64,000 nt of DNA from Pantoea sp. BAV 3049 (GCF_009765445.1 NZ_WHOY01000031.1:4723782-4787781), one strand, 5' to 3'; numbered from the stretch's first letter, positions 36,297 to 45,505 are shown. Numbers and translations: made by a program. The notes: generated from the sequence alone by a model not told the origin.

Positions 36297-36688
36297 GGTT
36301 TTTTGCCAGGGGGCGCAACGTCTCGCATCCCTGACTTCTGGTTTTCTGTATTTTCCTGTAGTTGTCAGATGTCTTTCATCTTTTTCCTGTATCATTCTCT
36401 GCCGTTATTTACCACTCTTAACAATTACGCAACAGCCTGCTGTGGCTGCTGGTCTGGCAGAACGCGGATCAGCGACTATACTGAAAGCTGAAGTTGTTGC
36501 GTACCGGGCAATAAGGGGAGTCCGGCAGCATCTGCCGTGCAGTGCTGACAGGGAAAAAACAGTACCAGTAATCTGATGATATCTGACACCATAAGTCCCG
36601 CCAGTCTCCCCCCGTGCCCGCGCAACTTGGGCCGCAGCAACAGCCTGATGAACGTATCGCTATGACACATCTAATCAGGAGGAATACT
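36297..36688. other. Intergenic region with otsBA promoter and leader
   Basis: 392 bases without a gene. CTATACT at 36476-36482 matches the extended -10 favoured by the stationary-phase sigma factor RpoS, with no good -35, and predicts a leader of about 200 bases before otsB. The leader has a small hairpin, CGGCAG-CAT-CTGCCG, near 36523. Confidence 0.5.
36476..36482 (+). promoter_or_regulatory. Candidate RpoS-type -10 element of otsBA
   Basis: CTATACT followed by GAA fits the sigma-S -10 consensus. In E. coli otsBA is strongly RpoS-dependent, which supports the reading. Confidence 0.5.
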
Positions 36689-37447
36689 GTGAATACCCAG
36701 AACGAGTCCGTGCCCCCCTTATCTCCGACTGGTCGCTATGCTCTCTTTTTCGACGTTGACGGTACCCTGGCGGCGATCCAGCCGCGACCGGATGAAGTCT
36801 TTATTCCGGAAAAGACCCTCGGCAATTTACAGCGGCTGGTGGAGCTGAGTGACGGTGCCGTGGCACTGGTTTCCGGCCGCCCGATCAGCGAGCTGGATGC
36901 GCTGGTCTCGCCGTTACACCTTCCTCTGGCTGGTGTCCATGGTGCAGAACGCCGTGATGCTGCTGGTCAGATTGAACGCCTCTCACTGCCGGAGAATGTG
37001 GCTGAGTCGCTCTCTTCGCTGCTGAGCGAGGCGATGGCCGCCCTGCCGGATACGCAGCTGGAAAAGAAAGGCATGGCCTTTGCGCTGCACTATCGCCGCG
37101 CGGAACACTTTCAGCAGGACGTTCTGGCGCTGGCTGAATCAGCGATCGAACGCTTCCCGATGCTGACGCTGCAACCCGGCAAATGCGTGGTGGAAATTAA
37201 ACCAAAAGGTGTCAATAAAGGGGCGGCCATTGCCGCATTTATGCAGCAGGCTCCCTTTACCGGCAGAACGCCGGTTTTTCTTGGTGATGATTTGACCGAT
37301 GAAGCAGCATTTAAAACGGTCAATGCCATGGAGGGTATCACAGTCAAAGTGGGAGAGGGCCAGACTGACGCAGTGTATCGCCTGCGGGATGTTGACGCTG
37401 TTTACCACTGGCTGGAACAAACACTATTACAATTAGATCAAGACTAA
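36689..37447 (+). CDS. otsB: Trehalose-6-phosphate phosphatase
   Basis: HAD-superfamily phosphatase of 252 residues that converts trehalose-6-phosphate to trehalose, the second step of osmoprotectant trehalose synthesis. Motif I is FFDVDGT with Asp22 and Asp24, and motif IV is GDDLTDEAAF. The start is a GTG at 36689 with a perfect AGGAGG six bases upstream; an ATG at 36662 lacks one. E. coli OtsB is 266 residues. otsA begins 27 bases downstream, so they are an operon. Confidence 0.94.
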   Translation: MNTQNESVPPLSPTGRYALFFDVDGTLAAIQPRPDEVFIPEKTLGNLQRLVELSDGAVALVSGRPISELDALVSPLHLPLAGVHGAERRDAAGQIERLSLPENVAESLSSLLSEAMAALPDTQLEKKGMAFALHYRRAEHFQQDVLALAESAIERFPMLTLQPGKCVVEIKPKGVNKGAAIAAFMQQAPFTGRTPVFLGDDLTDEAAFKTVNAMEGITVKVGEGQTDAVYRLRDVDAVYHWLEQTLLQLDQD

Positions 37448-37474
37448 AAATCTAAGGTCGAGGAGTCAAAGGTT

Positions 37475-38905
37475 ATGAGTCGTTTAGTAGTCGTATCTAA
37501 CCGCATCGCTGTACCCGATGGATCGAAAGCCAGCGCAGGCGGTCTCACCGTTGGTATCATGGACGCGCTGAAAACCACCGGAGGATTGTGGTTTGGCTGG
37601 AACGGCGAAATCAATGAAATCGGCGAGGATGACGAAGAGATGAACCTGTTCGAACAGGACAGCGTCACCTACGCCTCTTTTGGGCTGAACCAGAACGATT
37701 ACGATCTTTATTACCTGCAATTTTCCAATGCCGTGATCTGGCCTGCGTTTCACTACCGGCTGGATCTGGTCAATTTTCAGCGGGAAGCCTGGGAAGGGTA
37801 CTGCAGCGTTAATAAAATGCTGGCGAAACGTCTGCTGCCACTGCTTGAACCGGATGATATTCTGTGGATCCATGACTATCATCTGCTGCCGTTCGCCGCC
37901 GAGCTGCGCGAACTGGGCGTCAATAACCGCATTGGTTTCTTCCTGCATATTCCGTTCCCGACCCCGGAGATCTTTAACGCACTGCCGCCGCACAATGAGC
38001 TGCTGGAGATGCTGTGTGATTACGATCTGCTGGGCTTCCAGACGGAAAACGACCGTACCGCCTTTCTGGAATGCCTGTCGCTGCTGACGCTGGTACAGAC
38101 CAAAGGAAAACAACACACCGCCTTTGGCAACCACTTCACCACTGAGGTTTACCCCATCGGGATAGAGCCGGACAGCATTAAAGAGATGGCGGAAGGCCCG
38201 CTGCCACCGAAGATGGCGGCGATGAAGAAAGATCTCGGGGATGCCAAGAACATTATTGCCTGCGAGCGGCTGGATTATTCCAAAGGGCTGCCGGAGCGTT
38301 TTCTGGCTTATGAAGAGCTGCTGGAAAACTATCCGGAGCATCGCGGGAAGATTCGCTATTCGCAGATTGCGCCAACTTCCCGCGGGGATGTGCAGGCCTA
38401 TCAGGATATCCGCCACCAGCTGGAGACCGAAGCCGGACGAATTAATGGCAAATACGGCACGCTGGGCTGGACGCCGCTCTATTACCTGAACCAGCACTTC
38501 GATCGCCGTCTGCTGATGAAAATTTTCCGCCTGACGGACATCGGTCTGGTGACGCCCCTGCGCGACGGCATGAACCTGGTGGCGAAGGAGTATATTGCCG
38601 CTCAGAACCCTCAGGACCCTGGCGTACTGGTGCTGTCACGTTTTGCCGGGGCAGCCAATGAACTGACTTCAGCGCTGATTGTGAATCCTTACGATCGTGG
38701 CGAAGTGGCTGCAGCTTTGAATCAGGCGGCAACCATGCCGCTGAATGAACGTATTTCACGGTATAACGACATGATGGCAGTGCTGCGCAGAAACGATATT
38801 ACCCACTGGCGCAAAACCTACCTGAAGGATTTGCAGGCGATACCGGCCCGCAGCAAGGAGCAGGGGGAGGCCAACAAAGTTGCCGCCTATCCGCGGCTAG
38901 CATAA
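37475..38905 (+). CDS. otsA: Trehalose-6-phosphate synthase
   Basis: GT20 glycosyltransferase of 476 residues (474 in E. coli) that joins UDP-glucose and glucose-6-phosphate to trehalose-6-phosphate in the cytoplasm. Conserved parts include SRLVVVSNRIAVPDGSKASAGGL at the N-terminus, WIHDYHLLP, ERLDYSKGLPERF for donor binding, and TPLRDGMNLVAKEY near the C-terminus. With otsB it forms the osmotic and stationary-phase trehalose operon. A strong intrinsic terminator follows the gene within 25 bases. Confidence 0.96.
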   Translation: MSRLVVVSNRIAVPDGSKASAGGLTVGIMDALKTTGGLWFGWNGEINEIGEDDEEMNLFEQDSVTYASFGLNQNDYDLYYLQFSNAVIWPAFHYRLDLVNFQREAWEGYCSVNKMLAKRLLPLLEPDDILWIHDYHLLPFAAELRELGVNNRIGFFLHIPFPTPEIFNALPPHNELLEMLCDYDLLGFQTENDRTAFLECLSLLTLVQTKGKQHTAFGNHFTTEVYPIGIEPDSIKEMAEGPLPPKMAAMKKDLGDAKNIIACERLDYSKGLPERFLAYEELLENYPEHRGKIRYSQIAPTSRGDVQAYQDIRHQLETEAGRINGKYGTLGWTPLYYLNQHFDRRLLMKIFRLTDIGLVTPLRDGMNLVAKEYIAAQNPQDPGVLVLSRFAGAANELTSALIVNPYDRGEVAAALNQAATMPLNERISRYNDMMAVLRRNDITHWRKTYLKDLQAIPARSKEQGEANKVAAYPRLA

Positions 38906-38925
38906 TGCATGCCAGCTAAAACAAA

Positions 38926-38950
38926 GGGCGATCTCAGATCGCCCTTTTTT
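38926..38950 (+). terminator. Intrinsic terminator of otsBA
   Basis: GGGCGATCT-C-AGATCGCCC followed by TTTTTT. The stem is perfect; the real loop must open one or two pairs. Confidence 0.9.
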
Positions 38951-39107
38951 ATTTGACTTTAGGAATCCTGGGAAGGCAAAAAGAGCGGTATAAGGGCCAG
39001 TTAAAAGAAAAAATGGTAAAAATGCGCCTTTTTACTCAAGAATCAGCACGCCGTGCCGATACTAACCCTGCAGGGGCAAAACCTGTGTGAAAACATTCAC
39101 ATCCCTA

Positions 39108-39126
39108 ATGTAACCGTCGGTTACAT
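39108..39126. repeat. ATGTAACCG-T-CGGTTACAT palindrome
   Basis: Perfect nine-base arms around a single T, the most precise dyad in the flhDC upstream region apart from the CRP site. I cannot name the protein that would bind it. Confidence 0.6.
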
Positions 39127-39493
39127 CTCCTGGCATGCTCTAAACACAAGCTTGGCGCGGCTTACAAAAGACAAACACTTCCTGATAAAAACCTGCGTTA
39201 TGTCACATTTCACCGATGGTATTGCCTAACGATAGTCACATTCTGTGATTACTTTTTACACGTATCATAACTGCAATACACAGCATTTAATGCTGCTTAT
39301 TTTTGTCAATGCGGATAGTTACGCTAATTTTGATCTAAATCACGTCACCGTTCCGTTTAATCTGCGTAAAAAGAATCGTTTTCATTTGAAAATGTATGCT
39401 AAAGGTTAAAAATTAACATAAAGCGCCCAATTTGGTTAGTTAGTGAACTAATCAACAGCTTTCCTGAAGAGTTTTTTTGTCAAATTTGCCCTA

Positions 39494-39517
39494 AAAGTGT
39501 GATCTGTGTCACACTTT
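39494..39517 (+). promoter_or_regulatory. CRP-binding site of flhDC
   Basis: A perfect 9-6-9 dyad: AAAGTGTGA, TCTGTG, TCACACTTT, with the exact CRP arms TGTGA and TCACA. The centre lies about 71 bases before a predicted transcription start near 39576, the spacing known for CRP activation of E. coli flhDC. Confidence 0.85.
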
Positions 39518-39541
39518 ATCTAAAATTTGTCCTGGCTCTCG

Positions 39542-39568
39542 TTGTATCCAAAAATTAGAGCGGATAAA
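39542..39568 (+). promoter_or_regulatory. Candidate flhDC promoter
   Basis: TTGTAT (39542-39547) and a GATAAA -10-like element (39563-39568), 15 bases apart. Both are imperfect, as expected for an activator-dependent promoter. Placement is supported mainly by distance to the CRP dyad. Confidence 0.4.
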
Positions 39569-39599
39569 GTTGCGTTGTTTTCGGAATAGTCCTAAAACA

Positions 39600-39648
39600 G
39601 GAACCGAAACAGGAAAGGATGATGTCAGGGAAGAGGAGATACTCAGGA
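39600..39648 (+). promoter_or_regulatory. GGA-rich flhDC leader, candidate CsrA sites
   Basis: Six GGA triplets in 49 bases (39600, 39612, 39617, 39629, 39635, 39646), near the predicted 5' end of the mRNA. CsrA/RsmA binds GGA in single-stranded RNA and protects E. coli flhDC mRNA from its 5' leader. Confidence 0.45.
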
Positions 39649-39834
39649 GCAGTAACTGGCAAAATGAGTTAATGACTACTTTCTGTTAGGCCACCATTTT
39701 GGTAGCCATCAGCTTCGCAAACGTTTGGCTTCTGCCACTAAATTTTTTGCCATCTTTAGATTTACCAACCAGCAACCAAGGTAGCGGCGTAATCCGCAAA
39801 CGTTTAAGTAGCGTCAGTCAGGATGGATAAAAAA

Positions 39835-40188
39835 ATGGGTACATCAGAATTACTCAAACATATTTACGACATCAACTTGTCATATTTATTGCTTGCACAA
39901 CGTCTAATTAACCAGGAAAAAGCTTCTGCTATGTTCCGTCTGGGTATCGACGAAGCGATGGCTGATGCGCTGTCTCAGTTAACCTTACCTGAAATGGTAA
40001 AACTGGCCGAAACCAATCAGCTGGTTTGTCAGTTCCGCTTTAACGATCACAATACGATTACCCGCTTAACGCAGGAATCCCGTGTGGACGATTTACAGCA
40101 AATCCACACCGGCATTCTGTTATCAAGCCGTTTATTACGCAACGTGTCGGAGAAAGCCGACGAGTTGCCGAAAAAGAGGGCGAGTTAA
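39835..40188 (+). CDS. flhD: Flagellar master regulator subunit FlhD
   Basis: Partner of FlhC in the FlhD4C2 activator of class II flagellar promoters. The product, about 117 residues, is highly like E. coli FlhD, with the [23 protein letters not shown] opening and [16 protein letters not shown] (dimer cysteine). An ATG at 39823 would add MDKK, but the ATG at 39835 has a GGA seven bases upstream and fits the family start. Its stop overlaps the flhC start (TAATG). Regulation is probably by CRP at the promoter and CsrA in the leader. Confidence 0.95.
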   Translation: MGTSELLKHIYDINLSYLLLAQRLINQEKASAMFRLGIDEAMADALSQLTLPEMVKLAETNQLVCQFRFNDHNTITRLTQESRVDDLQQIHTGILLSSRLLRNVSEKADELPKKRAS

Positions 40189-40766
40189 TGAGCGAGAAAA
40201 GTATTGTTCAGGAAGCACGTGATATACAGCTGGCGATGGAGTTAATTTCGCTGGGTGCACGTTTGCAAATGTTGGAAAGCGAAACGCAACTGAGCCGCGG
40301 CCGTTTAATTAAACTTTACAAAGAACTGCGCGGCAGTCCGCCACCAAAAGGCATGCTGCCATTTTCTACCGACTGGTTTATGACATGGGAGCAAAATATT
40401 CATGCTTCAATGTTCTGTAATGCCTGGCAGTTTTTACTCAAAAGCGGGCTGAGTAAGGGCGTGGAGGCTGTGATCAAGGCCTATCGCCTGTACCTTGAGC
40501 AGTGCCCGCAACAGGACGAAGGCCCGCTGTTGGCGCTGACCCGTGCCTGGACCTTAGTCCGGTTTGTTGAGAGCGGAATGCTCGAACTGTCCGACTGCAA
40601 ATGCTGCGGTGGCAGCTTTATTAACCACGCGCATCAGCCTGTTGGCAGTTTTGTCTGCAGCCTGTGCCAGCCGCCATCACGAGCGGTAAAAAGACGTAAA
40701 CTTCTCCCGGAATCTGCCGATAACATTTCACAACTGCTGGATGAACAGGTTAAACAAGCCGTTTAA
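40188..40766 (+). CDS. flhC: Flagellar master regulator subunit FlhC
   Basis: Zinc-containing DNA-binding subunit of FlhD4C2, 192 residues as in E. coli. The four zinc cysteines 137, 140, 157 and 160 are all in place (CKCC...CSLC). It is translationally coupled to flhD by a TAATG overlap. The last 70 bases of the gene contain an almost perfect sigma-28 promoter facing motA, and an intrinsic terminator follows the stop. Confidence 0.96.
   Translation: MSEKSIVQEARDIQLAMELISLGARLQMLESETQLSRGRLIKLYKELRGSPPPKGMLPFSTDWFMTWEQNIHASMFCNAWQFLLKSGLSKGVEAVIKAYRLYLEQCPQQDEGPLLALTRAWTLVRFVESGMLELSDCKCCGGSFINHAHQPVGSFVCSLCQPPSRAVKRRKLLPESADNISQLLDEQVKQAV
40697..40723 (+). promoter_or_regulatory. Sigma-28 (FliA) promoter inside flhC, driving motAB-cheAW
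   Basis: TAAACTTC, 11 bases, then GCCGATAA, against the consensus TAAAGTTT-N11-GCCGATAA. The -10 is perfect and the spacing exact. It lies inside the flhC coding sequence, upstream of the flhC terminator. Confidence 0.8.
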
Positions 40767-40792
40767 TTAAGTTCGCCACGTGGAATGAATCC

Positions 40793-40824
40793 AGCAGCGG
40801 TTATTTAACCGCTGCTTTTTTTTT
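40793..40824 (+). terminator. Intrinsic terminator after flhDC
   Basis: AGCAGCGGTTA-TT-TAACCGCTGCT followed by nine Ts, a strong terminator between flhC and motA. Confidence 0.92.
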
Positions 40825-40898
40825 GCCCACGCAGGCCAACTAACCTGACGCAATCTGGTCATCTTCCACCCACACGTCAGCAGACGTAAGGATTTATT

Positions 40899-41786
40899 GT
40901 GTTAATTATTTTGGGGTACATCCTGGTTCTCGGGTCGGTGTTGGGCGGCTATGCAATGGTAGGCGGCCATATGGGGGCGCTTTATCAGCCCTCCGAACTG
41001 CTGATAATTGGTGGAGCAGGTATTGGCGCATTTATTGTGGGGAATAGTGGTAAAGCAATTAAAGCCACCATGAAATCCCTGCCACTGTTAATGCGTGGTG
41101 CTAAATATAATAAATCTCTCTATATGGATCTGATGGCTCTGCTGTATCGCCTGATGGCGAAATCCCGTCAGCAGGGCATGTTATCGCTGGAAGGCGATAT
41201 TGAAAGCCCAAAAGAGAGTGAAATTTTCGCTAATTACCCGCGCATTCTTGCCGATAGTAGATTAGTGGACTTTATTACCGACTATTTGCGCCTGATGGTC
41301 AGCGGCAATATGAACGCCTTTGAGATCGAAGCGCTGATGGACGAGGAAATTGAAACTTACGAGCATGAGTGCGAAGTGCCAGCAACGGCGCTGCAAACGG
41401 TAGGGGACTCCCTTCCGGCATTCGGTATCGTCGCGGCGGTAATGGGGGTGGTGCATACGCTGGCTGCTGCTGACCGTCCTGCGGCAGAACTGGGTGCTTC
41501 GGTGGCGCATGCGATGGTGGGGACATTCCTCGGGATCCTGCTGGCGTACGGTTTTATTTCACCTCTGAGCGGTGTTCTGCGGCAGAAATGTGCGGAAACC
41601 ACCAAGATGATGCAGTGCATCAAAGTGACGTTGCTCTCAAGTCTGAATGGGTATGCGCCGCAAATCGCCGTTGAGTTTGGCCGTAAGACACTTTACTCAA
41701 CTGACCGACCGTCGTTTACCGAACTGGAGGAGCACGTCCGTAACGCCAAATCACCAGCGAAACAGACTTCGGATCAAGACGCATGA
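40899..41786 (+). CDS. motA: Flagellar stator proton channel MotA
   Basis: Inner-membrane stator subunit of 295 residues, identical in length to E. coli MotA, with four helices and a large cytoplasmic loop. The rotor-facing Arg90 and Glu98 and the channel prolines Pro173 and Pro222 are all conserved. The start is GTG, as in E. coli, after TAAGGA. It overlaps motB by ATGA. It is the first gene of motAB-cheAW, transcribed from the sigma-28 promoter in flhC. Confidence 0.96.
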   Translation: MLIILGYILVLGSVLGGYAMVGGHMGALYQPSELLIIGGAGIGAFIVGNSGKAIKATMKSLPLLMRGAKYNKSLYMDLMALLYRLMAKSRQQGMLSLEGDIESPKESEIFANYPRILADSRLVDFITDYLRLMVSGNMNAFEIEALMDEEIETYEHECEVPATALQTVGDSLPAFGIVAAVMGVVHTLAAADRPAAELGASVAHAMVGTFLGILLAYGFISPLSGVLRQKCAETTKMMQCIKVTLLSSLNGYAPQIAVEFGRKTLYSTDRPSFTELEEHVRNAKSPAKQTSDQDA

Positions 41787-42826
41787 AGCATAACAATCAC
41801 CCCATTATTCTGGTTAAGAAAAAGAAGCACAAAGGCCATGAAGGTGGGCATGGGTCATGGAAGATTGCTTATGCCGACTTCATGACTGCATTGATGGCGT
41901 TCTTCATGGTGATGTGGCTGATTTCGATCTCCACACCGGCGGAGCGGGTGAGCATTGCTGAGTATTTTAAAACACCGTTGAGAGTGGCTCTGACCGGAGG
42001 CACTCGCAGCAGTGAGAGCGTGAGCGTAATCCCTGGCGGTGGCGAAGACCCAACCCAGAAGAAAGGTGAAGTGCAAAAAGTTGTCGATATGGACGCGCAG
42101 AAACGCAAGCTGGATGACATTCGGCTGAACCGCCTGCGTGAAAAGCTGGATCAACTGATTGAAGCCGATCCTCGACTGAAGGCGCTGCGTCCGCACCTGA
42201 TCATCAACATGGTAGAAGAAGGACTGCGCATTCAGATTATCGACAGCCAGAACCGGCCGATGTTTAAGACCGGTAGCGCAGAGGTGGAACCGTACATGCG
42301 GGACATTCTGCGGGCTATTGCGCCGATCCTTAACGATATTCCGAACAAAATCAGCCTGGCGGGACACACGGATGATTTCCAGTATGCCAACGGTGACCGT
42401 GGATACAGCAACTGGGAACTGTCAACCGATCGTGCCAACGCCTCACGCCGTGAGCTGGTAACGGGCGGGCTGGATAGCGGCAAGATGCTGCGGGTTCTCG
42501 GCATGGCTGACACCATGAAGTTAAAAAACCGCGGCGCGAATGATGCCGTTAACCGCCGGATCAGCCTGCTGGTGTTGAACCATGACACCGAAATGCAGAT
42601 TGAGAAGGAAAACTCGGAGAGTGACGCCGTGCAGATAAGCGGCGACGATCCGGCGAGCCTTAAAGAGATAGCGGCACCGGCGATACCGTCCGGTGCCAAC
42701 AATAACCCAGCCCCTCAACCACCAAAGGCTGGGACGGCAGGTACTCAGGACGTTCCGGGGGCATTCTCCTCAGGACGGCCAGACGCGCCAGCTGCCCAGA
42801 CCGGTCGCGACTCACAGCAGAGGTGA
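41783..42826 (+). CDS. motB: Flagellar stator protein MotB
   Basis: Stator subunit with one N-terminal helix that carries the proton-binding Asp32 ([10 protein letters not shown]), a plug segment and a C-terminal OmpA-like peptidoglycan-binding domain ([27 protein letters not shown]). At 347 residues it is about 40 longer than the E. coli protein; the excess is a Pro/Ala/Gly-rich tail after about residue 275. It is coupled to motA by the ATGA overlap and is followed by cheA after four bases. Confidence 0.95.
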   Translation: MKHNNHPIILVKKKKHKGHEGGHGSWKIAYADFMTALMAFFMVMWLISISTPAERVSIAEYFKTPLRVALTGGTRSSESVSVIPGGGEDPTQKKGEVQKVVDMDAQKRKLDDIRLNRLREKLDQLIEADPRLKALRPHLIINMVEEGLRIQIIDSQNRPMFKTGSAEVEPYMRDILRAIAPILNDIPNKISLAGHTDDFQYANGDRGYSNWELSTDRANASRRELVTGGLDSGKMLRVLGMADTMKLKNRGANDAVNRRISLLVLNHDTEMQIEKENSESDAVQISGDDPASLKEIAAPAIPSGANNNPAPQPPKAGTAGTQDVPGAFSSGRPDAPAAQTGRDSQQR

Positions 42827-42830
42827 TACC

Positions 42831-44822
42831 GTGAGCATGGATATCAGCGATTTTTATCAGACGTTTTTCGATGAGGCCGATGAGTTACTGGCCGACATGG
42901 AACAACACCTGCTGGGGTTAGACCCGCAGGAACCAGATGCGGAGCAGATGAACGCTATCTTCCGCGCGGCCCACTCGATCAAAGGCGGGGCGGGTACTTT
43001 TGGTTTCACTGTTTTACAGGAAACCACGCACATTCTGGAAAACATCCTCGACGGTGCCCGCCGCGGTGAAATGCAGCTGAGCACCGATATCATCAACCTG
43101 TTTTTGGAAACCAAAGATATTATGCAGGAACAGCTGGATGCCTATAAAACCGCCACGGAGCCGAATGCCGCGACGTTTGAATACATCTGTCAGGCCCTGC
43201 GCCAGCTGGCTCTCGAAGCCAGGGGGGAAGTGATTGCTCCACCAAAAACGCTGGCTGCTGAGCCACCCGCCGCGGCTGAAGTGGCTGCGGGTGGCCTGCG
43301 CCTGGCGCTGATTGACCTGAAGGCAACGGAAATTCCGCTGATGCTGGAAGAGCTGGGGAACCTGGGCACGGTTTCTGATGTGGTGAAAGGGGAAACCTCC
43401 GTTGAGGTGACGCTGGACTCCTCTGTCAGCCCGGACGATATCGTGGCGGTGCTGTGCTTTGTCATTGAAGAGTCGCAGATTAAATTCCTCAATGCTGGCG
43501 CGGCTCCGGCGGCGGAAGAGGTTGCGAAAGCCGAAGTGGCAGCCACTCCTGAGCCTGAACTGGCTACGGTCACCGATATCACCCCGGCGGTGAAGCGTGA
43601 AGCCGTGAAAAAACCGGCGGCAGCCAAAGCCAGCGAATCTACCAGCATCCGCGTTGCGGTGGAAAAAGTTGACCAGTTAATCAACCTGGTCGGTGAGCTG
43701 GTGATCACCCAGTCGATGCTGGCTCAGCGTTCTGGCGAGCTGGACCCGGTGGCGCACGGCGACCTGCTGAACAGCATGGGACAGCTGGAGCGTAACGCCC
43801 GCGACCTGCAGGAATCGGTGATGTCAATTCGTATGATGCCGATGGAATACGTCTTTAGTCGCTTCCCTCGTCTGGTACGCGACCTTGCCAGCAAGCTCGG
43901 TAAAGAAGTGGAGCTGACGTTGCAGGGCAGCTCAACGGAACTCGACAAGAGCCTGATTGAACGCATCATGGACCCATTAACGCACCTGGTGCGTAACAGC
44001 CTGGATCACGGGATTGAATCACCGGACAAACGTCTGGCTGCGGGCAAAGATGCGGTGGGCAACCTGACGCTTTCTGCGGAACATCAGGGCGGTAATATCT
44101 GCATCGAAGTGGTCGATGACGGTGCCGGACTGAACCGCGAACGCATTCTGGCAAAGGCGCTTTCTTCTGGCTTGCCGGTCAGCGACGCCATGAGCGACGA
44201 AGAGGTCGGCATGCTGATCTTTGCCCCGGGCTTCTCCACGGCCGAGCAGGTGACAGACGTCTCCGGCCGTGGCGTGGGCATGGACGTGGTGAAACGTAAC
44301 ATCCAGGAGATGGGCGGCCACGTGGAAATTGCCTCTAAACAGGGCAAAGGCACCACTATCCGCATCCTGCTGCCGCTGACGCTGGCGATCCTCGACGGCA
44401 TGTCAGTCCGCGTGGCTGATGAAGTGTTTATCCTGCCGCTGAACGCGGTGATGGAATCACTGCAGCCGCTGGCTGATGACCTGCATCCGCTGGCCGGAGG
44501 CGAGCGCGTGCTGGAAGTCCGTGGCGAATACCTGCCGCTGGTCGAGCTGTGGAATGTCTTTGATGTACAGGGTGCAAAAACCGAAGCCACTCAGGGCATC
44601 GTGGTGATCCTGCAGAGCGCGGGTAAACGTTATGCGCTGCTGGTTGACCAGCTGATTGGTCAGCACCAGGTGGTGGTAAAGAATCTGGAAAGCAACTATC
44701 GCAAAGTTCCGGGCATTTCGGCGGCGACCATCCTCGGTGATGGCAGCGTGGCGCTGATCGTCGATGTGTCGGCTCTGCAATCGCTCAACCGTGAAAAGCG
44801 TGTGGCCGGAGCCGCAGCCTGA
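42831..44822 (+). CDS. cheA: Chemotaxis histidine kinase CheA
   Basis: Sensor kinase of 663 residues that passes phosphate from receptors to CheY and CheB. Hpt domain with His48 (AAHSIKGGAGTF), a P2 CheY/CheB-binding domain at about 160-250, an Ala/Pro-rich linker, the P3 dimer helix, a HATPase domain (HLVRNSLDHGIE, DDGAGLN, GRGVGMDVV), and a CheW-like P5 domain. The start is GTG-AGC-ATG as in E. coli, with AGAGGTG upstream; the open frame runs further back inside motB. It is expressed in the motAB-cheAW operon. Confidence 0.96.
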   Translation: MSMDISDFYQTFFDEADELLADMEQHLLGLDPQEPDAEQMNAIFRAAHSIKGGAGTFGFTVLQETTHILENILDGARRGEMQLSTDIINLFLETKDIMQEQLDAYKTATEPNAATFEYICQALRQLALEARGEVIAPPKTLAAEPPAAAEVAAGGLRLALIDLKATEIPLMLEELGNLGTVSDVVKGETSVEVTLDSSVSPDDIVAVLCFVIEESQIKFLNAGAAPAAEEVAKAEVAATPEPELATVTDITPAVKREAVKKPAAAKASESTSIRVAVEKVDQLINLVGELVITQSMLAQRSGELDPVAHGDLLNSMGQLERNARDLQESVMSIRMMPMEYVFSRFPRLVRDLASKLGKEVELTLQGSSTELDKSLIERIMDPLTHLVRNSLDHGIESPDKRLAAGKDAVGNLTLSAEHQGGNICIEVVDDGAGLNRERILAKALSSGLPVSDAMSDEEVGMLIFAPGFSTAEQVTDVSGRGVGMDVVKRNIQEMGGHVEIASKQGKGTTIRILLPLTLAILDGMSVRVADEVFILPLNAVMESLQPLADDLHPLAGGERVLEVRGEYLPLVELWNVFDVQGAKTEATQGIVVILQSAGKRYALLVDQLIGQHQVVVKNLESNYRKVPGISAATILGDGSVALIVDVSALQSLNREKRVAGAAA

Positions 44823-44846
44823 CTTTAACCGATTAAGGGTAGAACT

Positions 44847-45344
44847 ATGACTGGAATGGCAACTGTCACTAAACTTGCTGGCGAAACCGTAGGGCAGGAG
44901 TTCCTGGTGTTCACACTGGGTGACGAAGAGTACGGTATTGATATTCTTAAGGTGCAGGAGATCCGCGGTTACGATCAGGTGACCCGCATCGCTAACACGC
45001 CTTCATTCATTAAAGGCGTCACTAACCTGCGCGGTGTTATCGTGCCAATCATCGATCTGCGCATTAAGTTTGCTCAGCCGGATGTGGACTATAACGACAA
45101 CACGGTGGTGATCGTGCTGAATCTTGAAGCGCGTGTGGTGGGTATCGTGGTGGATGGCGTGTCGGATGTGCTGTCACTGACGCACGATCAAATCCGTCCT
45201 TCTCCGGAATTCGCGGTGACCATGTCCACCGAATATCTGACCGGTCTGGGTGCGCTCGGCGAGCGTATGCTGATCCTGGTGGATATTGAGAAGCTGCTGA
45301 ACAGCGAAGAAATGGCGCTGATGGACACCCTGCGCAGCGCATAA
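44847..45344 (+). CDS. cheW: Chemotaxis coupling protein CheW
   Basis: Adaptor of 165 residues that joins CheA to receptor tips. It is the SH3-like CheW fold, with [25 protein letters not shown] at the start and [13 protein letters not shown] in the centre, very close to E. coli CheW (167 residues). It ends the motAB-cheAW operon, and an intrinsic terminator lies 27 bases after the stop. Confidence 0.96.
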   Translation: MTGMATVTKLAGETVGQEFLVFTLGDEEYGIDILKVQEIRGYDQVTRIANTPSFIKGVTNLRGVIVPIIDLRIKFAQPDVDYNDNTVVIVLNLEARVVGIVVDGVSDVLSLTHDQIRPSPEFAVTMSTEYLTGLGALGERMLILVDIEKLLNSEEMALMDTLRSA

Positions 45345-45370
45345 GTGTTGTAGAAGGGACAAACGATTAA

Positions 45371-45395
45371 GGCCGATCGAGAGATCGGCCTTTTT
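45371..45395 (+). terminator. Intrinsic terminator after cheW
   Basis: GGCCGATC-GAGA-GATCGGCC followed by TTTTT. Confidence 0.92.
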
Positions 45396-45477
45396 ATCCT
45401 TGCGGAGTATTGAAATAATCATCCGTCATTGATATTTAAAGTAAAATATTTATCCACAAATTCTGACTCACGCCACA

Positions 45478-45505
45478 TAAAGTTTCCGTTAAAACCTGCC
45501 GATAG
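45478..45505 (+). promoter_or_regulatory. Sigma-28 promoter of the first chemoreceptor
   Basis: TAAAGTTT (45478-45485), 12 bases, GCCGATAG (45498-45505). The -35 is perfect and the -10 has one mismatch; the spacer is one base longer than usual. Confidence 0.75.

Larger units (their letters stand above)
38951..39834 (+). promoter_or_regulatory. Long flhDC regulatory region
   Basis: About 880 bases, A/T-rich and without a gene, between the otsA terminator and flhD. Structures seen from left to right: a 9-1-9 palindrome at 39108; TCACA-TTC-TGTGA near 39235; CAGCATTTAATGCTG at 39281; a CRP-like half-match (TTTGA-N6-TCACG) at 39329; TTAGTT-AGTG-AACTAA at 39436; a perfect CRP dyad at 39494; a possible promoter at 39542-39568; and six GGA motifs at 39600-39648. 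The region is as complex as expected for a master motility switch. Confidence 0.7.

Noticed and set aside
39235-39247. TCACA-TTC-TGTGA in the flhDC upstream region as a second CRP site.
   Set aside because: The arms are in the wrong order and the spacer is three bases, so it does not fit CRP; noted only as a small dyad.
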